64,000 bases of DNA from Lenzites betulinus (lineage: Eukaryota; Basidiomycota; Agaricomycetes; Polyporales; Polyporaceae), in assembly GCA_022264855.1 (NCBI GenBank), contig JABYQU010000001.1, positions 1,922,001 through 1,986,000 on the forward strand. The letters run 5' to 3'. Positions 57,328 to 64,000 of the stretch are shown here, piece after piece. Position numbers and translations under genes: made by a program. Positions within the stretch are counted from its first letter, which is position 1, and every line of letters begins with the position of its first letter. The notes beneath the pieces are model-generated. The model was not told the DNA's origin, made no database searches, and worked only from the letters and a program-made list of their open reading frames with translations.

Positions 57328-59132
57328 GACGAGGACAGTGGCGAGTGTCGGTGTTGTCTGTGAAGGGGAGGGCCTATGGGGAAGACAGTAATAGTCAGAG
57401 AGGACGTATAGCGCATGACTGACTTGGTGATATATAGGCGTACCGTGTGGGGTGTCGAGTATTCCTCCCGCAACTCGCTGGATTTAAAGCAGCCAATCTC
57501 GAGTGCGAGGATTGGTCATGCCGAATAAATTGTACTAGCCTTCTGTTTTTCCAACCGAGTCTCACCTGTAGAGCTGCGCATCTTTCTTCCCAAGCGCGAG
57601 GGACGATGGAAGAGACACTCCACTCTAAACGTCAAGGGCGTGTGAGAAAGAAGCGCCGACAATGGGAAACACGCAGACCTACGATGATCCACTGTCCCAC
57701 GCACTGCGTCGAAAAAAGTTCCATTCGTGCAGATGAGCCCTCTAGCGAGCTTCCCTGGTATGCATACGCATCACCAGGTATCACTCTGCATCCGAAATCA
57801 ACATGCCAGGTGTTACAGTCGTGAAACGGCCGACTCGGCGTATTCAGAGCTGCTGATCGGGATGGCGGCGTCCGGTACAGACCCTGTGCGTGTGGACGAA
57901 ACCACGGCTTTCCAACGAACGCGTTGCTGCGCTCCGAAGTGACGACTGCGGCATTTCAAAGGCGCATGGGTCTATCCTCACCATCTCTGCCTCGCGCCAC
58001 CGCACCGTGGGCTAAGGACATCCGGGCCGACCGGTATTGACTCTCACAGCATGATTCACGGGCCGTTGGAAGTCTGCAACAGACCGCGTTCGGCTGCTTT
58101 GCACAGTTGCAGCGAGTCGTACGGAAGACGCCTACGGAAGGTGGTGGTCTTTAGGATAGCCTCCAGAGCTTCTCCAGGGACACCTTGAACCGGGTCTTAC
58201 GAATGCTGCAGCTGACGGGGGAGGGTCGGGGCATCTAAAACGACGGATCGCGGCGCAGATCCAGAGAGATCTGGTTCGACGGCGTCCGGTCGATTTGTCC
58301 GTCGTAGAAAACCGGAAGTCTTCCCAAGTCCGCGGTTGAGCGCTGAATTCGGAACCATGAGACGGTATATTAGCGACATGCTGAATGTATGGTCAGAGAT
58401 ACTGACTCTGAGGGACGCCGATGAGGCCTTCAGCACATACATAACTGCTACTGCGCACTGGTATAATTGATATTCCTTAGGGCAAGGACCAGGACGGATG
58501 AGCCTTCGCGCGCACGACCTGGCAAGGGAAAAAGAGGCCTGATTCCGTACCGATTAATATTGAAAGTCAGAAGCATACACGATAGTTCAAATAGATGCAG
58601 AGTTCTGAAGTCGTTATGAAACTGGAGATTGCTCACCCTACTCAACACCTGAATTCCATACTCATCATTTACGCGTGAGTTTACGCGAGATGGGTGCAAG
58701 ACTGTCAGAATATCATGTAGGCAGTCAAGAAAGCCAGCGCTAGTACCATAGTGCTCCAGCATAGGCGCTCGTTGAACTACTCTAGAGTTTAGGCGCCTGA
58801 AGCTACTCTCAGCCGCTTGCCAAGTACTAGGCAGCGCTATAGCTCAGTAGAGTCAGTGACTATCTCTGGCAGTGGGACTTGTATTTCTAGCTCTGGTCTG
58901 TTGAGCTTTCCGCAGTCCATCTATTTCTTTCCATCATCTGAGACGGCACCTTCTCATCTGCCGCGCGCGCCGCACAGCTGATTCCGACGAAGCCGTGCCG
59001 CAAATCCTGCCTGGCCGGCATCGTGCCGTCTCCCCACACCTCCCAGAGTCCGCCCTCTCACTTTCAGGACTCTCCCCACCACGACCCCCATTCTGCCGTC
59101 TGTCACTTGTGCAGCGCCTCCGCCCATGCAGG
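57328..59132. other. Intergenic stretch, no gene recognised
   Basis: About 1.8 kb between the b561 gene (-) and the PA-TM-RING gene (+). Open frames on both strands are short. An 80-codon minus frame at 58197..58442 looks unbiased but has no flanking exons or known relatives. A tRNA A-box-like string near 58832 has no matching B box. Confidence 0.5.
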
Positions 59133-61577
59133 ATGCGCCCCTCCCGACCTGACATCCTCCGAGTCCGCGCGCCCGCCTCAGGGCCTGCAAAATCAACGCA
59201 ATCCGCGGCCACCACTGGGATCCGGCTGCTGCTACAGTACTGGACACCGATTGCTGCTGTCGCCCTCGTGCTCGCTACGTGCGCAGCACCTGCGCGGGCG
59301 TACATCCCTGCGCAGGCGACGAACGAGACGTCCGTCGCGCAGGCCGCCGGGCTGAACTTCTCGGATGTGTCGCGCCTCGATCTGCAGTGGTACCCGATGA
59401 GCTCGTACTCGGAGACCGTCTCGTACCAGCTTGTTGGCGCGGACAGTAATGGGATAAGCAAGGTGCGTGCTTCGATATCTCGGTGGATGCGGGGCAAGGC
59501 GCGGGGAGGGGTTCTCGCGGAATGAGTTTGATTGGTTTTCCGCGGCGCGGAGATTTCGCGAGGGCGTTCCGCGAGGTGCATATTGTGTGGGGGATTACGA
59601 GAGGACCGTCGCGATGCTACTCATGAAGTACACCGAGCGTATTGCCGGAGTATGAACGATACCACCCCCCCGCACTAGCTTGTCTTGGTGCCACACACCC
59701 CGCCCCGATCAAGTTGTGCTTACGCTCTACCCGTCTTAGGGTGCACTGGTCCACTTCTCTGAGGATCAGTTGCACAACGATACAAGCGGAACACCCTGGA
59801 TTGCGCTCGTCTCCTGCGATGCCAACTCCACCAATGCATCCATGGAGGACGACATCTTCACTCTAGCGCGGGATCGAGGGGCTGTCGCTGCGGTGCGCTA
59901 TTTTCCCTCATCTCTGTGCCACATCCATCTCAACGCCTGCCGCCTGCCTCGCCCGGTGGCATTAATAGCTCCTATACTCGCTGAAGTCGGTCACATGCTT
60001 CATAAACACGGACTATTCGAACCCCGCAAAGTTTGACCAGGTCATGGACATCTTCGCCACGCAGTCGCTGTCCTCGTCCCAGTACGCACCTTTCACGCGC
60101 CCCCTCATTCCCACCATCTCGTCGCCCCCGCGGACGCTCACCGCCCCCGTTCCCCCTCAGGCTCGTCGAGGATCGGTTCGACAACAGCACCTCGAAGTAC
60201 TACTGGTTCAGCGCATCGCTCCTGAACGACTCTGCCGCCGCGATCCAGACCGCGATCGTGAACCACACGATGCCAAAATCGGGCTATTTATTCGCGACGC
60301 TCGCCGCGTGGAATGCGACCGACAACAGCACGGACACGGGCGCCACCGGCAGCGTGGACGGCGGCTCCACCACCGCTGCTCCCCCTGACAAGAACGGCAA
60401 CACGAGTGTGGCGATGTGCGTGCGCTCTGACAGGCCGCCTTGTCCCAGCTGCTGACCCCGAGCAGGATCATCCTGTACGCCCTCACGGGCTGCGTCTCCG
60501 CGATGTTCTGTGTGGTCATCATTTCCGGCGTACGTCTCCTTTGTCTTCATCGCATTTTGTGTCTAACAATACACGGCAGGCGGTGAGGGCGATCCGACAT
60601 CCCGAGCGGTATGGCCCCCGCTCAGCGGGAACCGAGGGCTTCGGCGGGCCATCAGGGGCATTTGGTCCCCAGAGCCGTGCGCGCGGCCTCACGCGCGCGA
60701 TCCTCGACACCTTCCCCGTGGTCAAGTTCGGGCGCGCAGACGAGCCCCCTGAACGCTCGCCCACACCCCCGCCCGCGAAGGACATCGAGAGCGTGGGCAC
60801 GGCGGACATCCCGTACACGCCCCGCGACAAGAAAGCGCCGCTTCCCGACGGGGAAGACGTCGAGCTCGAGCTGCGCGAGTGGAGGAGCGCGACGAACCAG
60901 ATGGAGGACAGCGACGGGCGTCAGGGCAATGGTGCGCTCGCCGTGCTGCCCGCGCTCCCACACAGCCACGGCGATGAGAGCACAGAAGAGGAGGACCCAT
61001 CAAAGCGTGCGAGCTCGTCGTCGCACGTCCCCCCGGCGATCCCACGGCCGCCGAAGCGGGGGACTGCCGCGGACGCCGTCGCCGCGGCGGCGGGCGCGAG
61101 CGAGCGGGACATTGTGCCCGACGCGATTGGGCGGGAGACGTGTCCGATATGCATCGTCGACTTCGAGGAGGGCGACGATTTGCGCGTGCTACCGTGCGAG
61201 GGGCACCACCGGTTCCACCAAGAGTGCGTGGACCAGTGGCTGCTGGAGCTCTCGAGCAGCTGTCCGCTGTGTCGGCAGGGTGCGTGCATCCCCCACCGCT
61301 GTTTCCCATGATGTGTAGATCTGTACTCACACGGAGCCTTTGTCCCGGTACAGACTTCCACGCGCTGCAGACGATGATGGCTGCAAGCGACGAGGGCGAC
61401 CACCTCGAGCCGCCACACATGCCGGGGGCGGCTCGTCCACTGTCGACAGCGGCAGCGCGCTTCTCGCGATACCTCAAGTTCGCGCGGCGGCGGCGGCAGC
61501 GACATGTGGGCGACGATGGATCCGGATACGATGTTACGAACCGACCGATGTCGGTGGCCGAGGAGACGACTACGTGA
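59133..61577 (+). CDS. PA-TM-RING E3 ubiquitin ligase
   Basis: Seven exons: 59133..59462, 59740..59892, 59969..60081, 60161..60415, 60466..60529, 60580..61279 and 61354..61577; 612 residues. Order: a signal-anchor (YWTPIAAVALVLATCAAPARA); a luminal protease-associated-like domain (GALVHFSEDQLHNDTSGTPW, then IALVSCDANST) with several N-glycosylation sites; a membrane segment (IILYALTGCVSAMFCVVIIS); a Pro/Ser-rich cytosolic linker; and a C-terminal RING-H2 finger (CPICIVDFEEGDDLRVLPC, HHRFHQECVDQWL, CPLC). This is the layout of RNF13/RNF167-type ligases of endosomal or vacuolar membranes. The intron inside the RING region falls right after the last Cys pair. Confidence 0.93.
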
Positions 61578-62441
61578 TGACCAGTGTAAGATATCGATAT
61601 CCGTGCTTTGGAGGAGTTGCTTTGGAGGAGTGTTATGGTGCGTCGCCGGGTGGTGTCTCCGTCTCCCGTCTGGAGATAAACGATACCCTGAAGCTGGGCG
61701 CAGCAGGTCGGGGCGGATGGCACCATCGTATCGTGCGCGTTCGCATGGACGTGTATACGTATCTGTATCGATACAAGTTGCAGCTTGTCGCGTGCGCCTT
61801 TCTCTCTCGCTTTCGCTGTCGTCATCAGTTATGAGCTCCGTTACGATATGTAATGCGCGTAAATCACGAATTTCTTTCTGCAGCATCGCCTGGGCTCGCC
61901 CAGCCAAGCTGCGCGCCGATCCCCCTCCCTTTGCGCTACGAGGACGGTGCAGTCCTGAAAAGTCGACGTCGGAGCAGCCAATGGCGCGACAGGATCATCG
62001 CGCAACAAGATCCGTAGGCGTACAAATGGACCGCCGGTCGAGACCATGACTGCTGGGAGCGATCCCAGCCCGGCGGCGCACGCAATACGCTCCGTGACAT
62101 CATCGCTTGGCTCGCCGTAGCGGGCAGTGTGCAGCCCAGAAAGGCAGGCGAGGTAGATGAGACGCGGGTCATCTGACCGCGACGCGTCCAGTTGTGCACG
62201 CGTCATGGGCTCCATCCGGCGACGATGACGCTCCGTCCCCACCGCAGCGTCATCCCGGCCCATCCTTGCAGCGCGAGCACGCACTCACGCACCACCGCCG
62301 ACCCGGACGCTCGGCGCTCGACGTCGGGCGTGCGGGTATAAGAGCGGCGGCGGGGCAGCGAGGATGGGCATCATCTCATCTCACTCCCACTCCCACTCAA
62401 CTCTCTTACCACCCCACCACCACCACCTCTTCATTATCATC
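61578..62441. other. Intergenic stretch upstream of HSP12
   Basis: Contains the HSP12 promoter with a TATA box at 62337. No other gene was supported on either strand. Confidence 0.5.
62337..62344 (+). promoter_or_regulatory. TATA box of HSP12
   Basis: TATAAGAG 98-105 nt before the ATG at 62442, followed by a CA/CT-rich leader, as in highly expressed basidiomycete genes. Confidence 0.65.
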
Positions 62442-62824
62442 ATGTCCGACGCCGGCCGCCAGAGCTTCACCGACAAGGCTACCGCCGCGCTCAAGGTCAT
62501 TTCCTTCTCCAACGCGCGTCGTGTGTGCCGCGGCTGACATGAATATTTGGCTTCACAGCCCGACTCCGAGAAGTCTACCACCGAGCACTTCGGCGACAAG
62601 TTCAAGGGAAATGCCGACTCTGCCGGGTCCACCCTCGAGCCCCAGAGCCAGAAGTCCACCTCGCAGCGTGTTGGCGACGCGTTCAGCAGCAACAACAACA
62701 GCAGCACCGAGGTAAGATGCCCGTGTGTTTTTTCCCGTTGGACTACTCCCTTACATGCCTCTCCCGATAGCCCTCGTTGACCCAGAAAGCGAAGAACGCT
62801 GTTGGCCTTGGCAACAACAACTAA
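62442..62824 (+). CDS. HSP12: Heat-shock protein HSP9/HSP12
   Basis: Three exons, 62442..62495, 62559..62711 and 62771..62824, give 86 residues. The N-terminus MSDAGRQSFTDKATAALK is the family signature. HDEHFGDKFKG-type repeats follow (TTEHFGDKFKGNADSAGS and TSQRVGDAFSS), and the C-terminus is AKNAVGLGNNN. Hsp12-type proteins are small, unfolded in solution and helical on membranes, protecting cells in heat, osmotic and stationary-phase stress. A strong TATA box and short leader agree with inducible high expression. Confidence 0.95.
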
Positions 62825-63041
62825 TTTGTTCTGGACATTGTGCACGCATATATCAGGAATTCGTTGTAACATCAATGTAGTGCGGATTGTATAATTGAAA
62901 CACGCTTCGTCTGCTCCGATACAAACTGTCAGACAGATCCAACCTGTCAGAAACGCTTCATTTGTTATGATACAAAACACCACAAACGTCTGGGCTCTTC
63001 AGTGCATACTTCATACTCCCCGCTGAATCGGGAAGTCTTGC

Positions 63042-63711
63042 AGGACCCCGGACAAAGCGCCTATATGTCCTCTACCAATGCTGATGGAAATGGCCCAAAA
63101 TTGGGCCCAAGGTTCGAGTCGTGTTCGGTAGGAAATGGGGAGATTTCGGGCCAAGGTCAGATACTAGCGTGCTGATAGAAAGCTCCCCGGCGCCGGGAGG
63201 TCCGATAAGTCATGCTGTAGGAAGTGTCCCGAGCCGGGGCCGTGCCTGTCACCCTGGACTACTTATTTTGGACGCGACACTTCCGAAAATATGTTGATTC
63301 TCTCTCTTATAAGGTCAGCTAGATTCGTTACGAGATCCACGCTTGTAGAGATCCACACTGCGAGAGACGTCTCTGGCTGTATCCGATCCTCATCGGTGGA
63401 AATGCAGGAATTGCGTCGAGAGTGCATGCGAGGCCTAGAGAATATTTCTTGAGGTCCTGTTCAGCAGTACTACCCCTTCTTCTACATCCTCAGTCGTACT
63501 AACACGCCGGTAGGCGCATTTCTAGCGCGTTTTTGAGAATTTTGCGAATTTACTTAACTCTTGAGGCTTGAGGTTCGATACCCCATGCTGATGTTTTTGG
63601 GCAAAAAATGGAGGTCCGAGTCCCCAATGCTGATACTAGAAACTGTGCTGATAGAAACACCAAAATCCGGGATTTTCGTATAGGACATGTAAGCGCTTTG
63701 TCCGGGGTCCT
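63042..63711. mobile_element. hAT-type non-autonomous element, 670 bp
   Basis: The left end begins AGGACCCCGGACAAAGCGC, and the right end read inward begins with the same 19 bases. Similarity continues to about 35 bp with few mismatches (ATGTCCT shared). The element is flanked by a perfect 8-bp direct repeat AGTCTTGC at 63034..63041 and 63712..63719. No transposase frame is present inside. The interior has repeated GCTGATA/G motifs near both ends (63078, 63169, 63586, 63628, 63645), as in subterminal transposase-binding repeats, and a palindrome GGCCCAAAATTGGGCC at about 63093. The first 12 bases follow the same consensus AGGACCCCNGAC as the MITE at 32590. Confidence 0.9.
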
Positions 63712-63829
63712 AGTCTTGCTCACTTGGCGGCTATGGCGCTTGTGCAGAGCTGAACTTAACTTCGACTGCCACCACCACCTGGACCACATCGTGCTGTTTG
63801 TGCTCCGGAATTGAGGTTTACTCGACAGT

Positions 63830-64000
63830 ATGTCGCTGTCGACTACTACCACAGCTACCTACGATTTGGCCAAGTATTCCCGCTCGTACAACCACACTCC
63901 GAGCGCCCAATCCGAAGGGCCGGGAGAGTTGCAATGGCAGCACTTTACTAACCCGGTCATCAGACTGACAATGGAGACACGAAAGGGCGTGAATGGCCAC
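63830..64000 (+). CDS. 5' end of a gene leaving the window
   Basis: An ATG at 63830 opens a frame that stays open to the window edge (57 codons: MSLSTTTTATYDLAKYSRSY, later GELQWQHFTNPVIRLTMETR). Codon use looks coding and the composition is unbiased. It starts 118 bp after the hAT-type element. No family is recognised from this fragment; an intron or an early stop just beyond the edge cannot be excluded. Confidence 0.5.
   Translation, partial: MSLSTTTTATYDLAKYSRSYNHTPSAQSEGPGELQWQHFTNPVIRLTMETRKGVNGH

Noticed and set aside
58825..58860. TAGCTCAGTAGAG, a tRNA A-box-like motif
   Set aside because: No B box or T arm within the next 100 nt and no acceptor pairing.
1..64000. CRISPR arrays, operons, prokaryotic insertion sequences
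   Set aside because: No spaced direct repeats, Shine-Dalgarno sites or bacterial gene clusters; the sequence is intron-rich fungal nuclear DNA.

Overview
This window looks like nuclear DNA of an Agaricomycete (mushroom-forming basidiomycete), plausibly a wood- or litter-decaying species. The evidence is about 20 protein genes dense in 45-75 nt GT-AG introns, GC-rich codon use, an alpha-galactosidase with an N-terminal fungal cellulose-binding module (CBM1), a fungal RA/LRR/PP2C-like adenylyl cyclase, Zn2Cys6 and Kre9/Knh1 families, and pol III genes (U6, intron-bearing tRNA-His, tRNA-Ile). No prokaryotic, organellar or viral gene block was seen. Gene models below were rebuilt by hand by joining exons at splice signals and checking that phases close. 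Species is not determined.

Layout. 1-1703: 3' part of a NIPA-type Mg2+ transporter (+). 4456-6080: regulator with a C-terminal Zn2Cys6 cluster (-), set between two long GC-rich stretches (1.7-4.4 and 6.1-10.1 kb) with no credible gene. 10.1-14.4 kb: signal peptidase subunit SPC3 (-) divergent from a glycerol-3-phosphate acyltransferase (+). 14.8-20.9 kb: complete adenylyl cyclase (-). 21.5 kb: tRNA-His. 22.7-26.5 kb: intronless phosphatidylserine-decarboxylase-like enzyme (+) convergent with a CBM1-GH27 alpha-galactosidase (-). 27.15 kb: U6 snRNA. 28.0-29.8 kb: a small secreted Kre9/Knh1-like protein (+) convergent with a Bli-3-like FMN-binding protein (-). 31.0-37.4 kb: two poorly known Ser/Pro-rich proteins, the second with a PH-like region and coiled coils; a 201-bp hAT-type MITE lies between them. 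37.6-43.9 kb: ATP synthase delta subunit, then an 18-exon AlkB-like dioxygenase with zinc modules. 44.1-46.9 kb: TRM11 (-) divergent from SWS1 (+). 47.1-50.9 kb: CDCA7-type zf-4CXXC_R1/DDT protein (-) divergent from TIM17 (+). 51.3-55.9 kb: WBP4/FBP21-like splicing factor (-), tRNA-Ile, DNA polymerase kappa (-). 56.4-57.3 kb: cytochrome b561 protein (-). 59.1-62.8 kb: PA-TM-RING E3 ligase and HSP12/HSP9 (+). 63.04-63.71 kb: a second hAT-type element; a gene begins at 63830 and leaves the window.

The genes are mostly unlinked housekeeping functions rather than one pathway. The most notable items are: two non-autonomous elements with exact 8-bp target duplications and a shared terminal consensus; many phase-verified microexons, including an apparent 2-nt exon; the AlkB-like multi-domain gene; the CDCA7/DDT-type gene; and the PsiD/PSD-like decarboxylase with a GGS processing motif.
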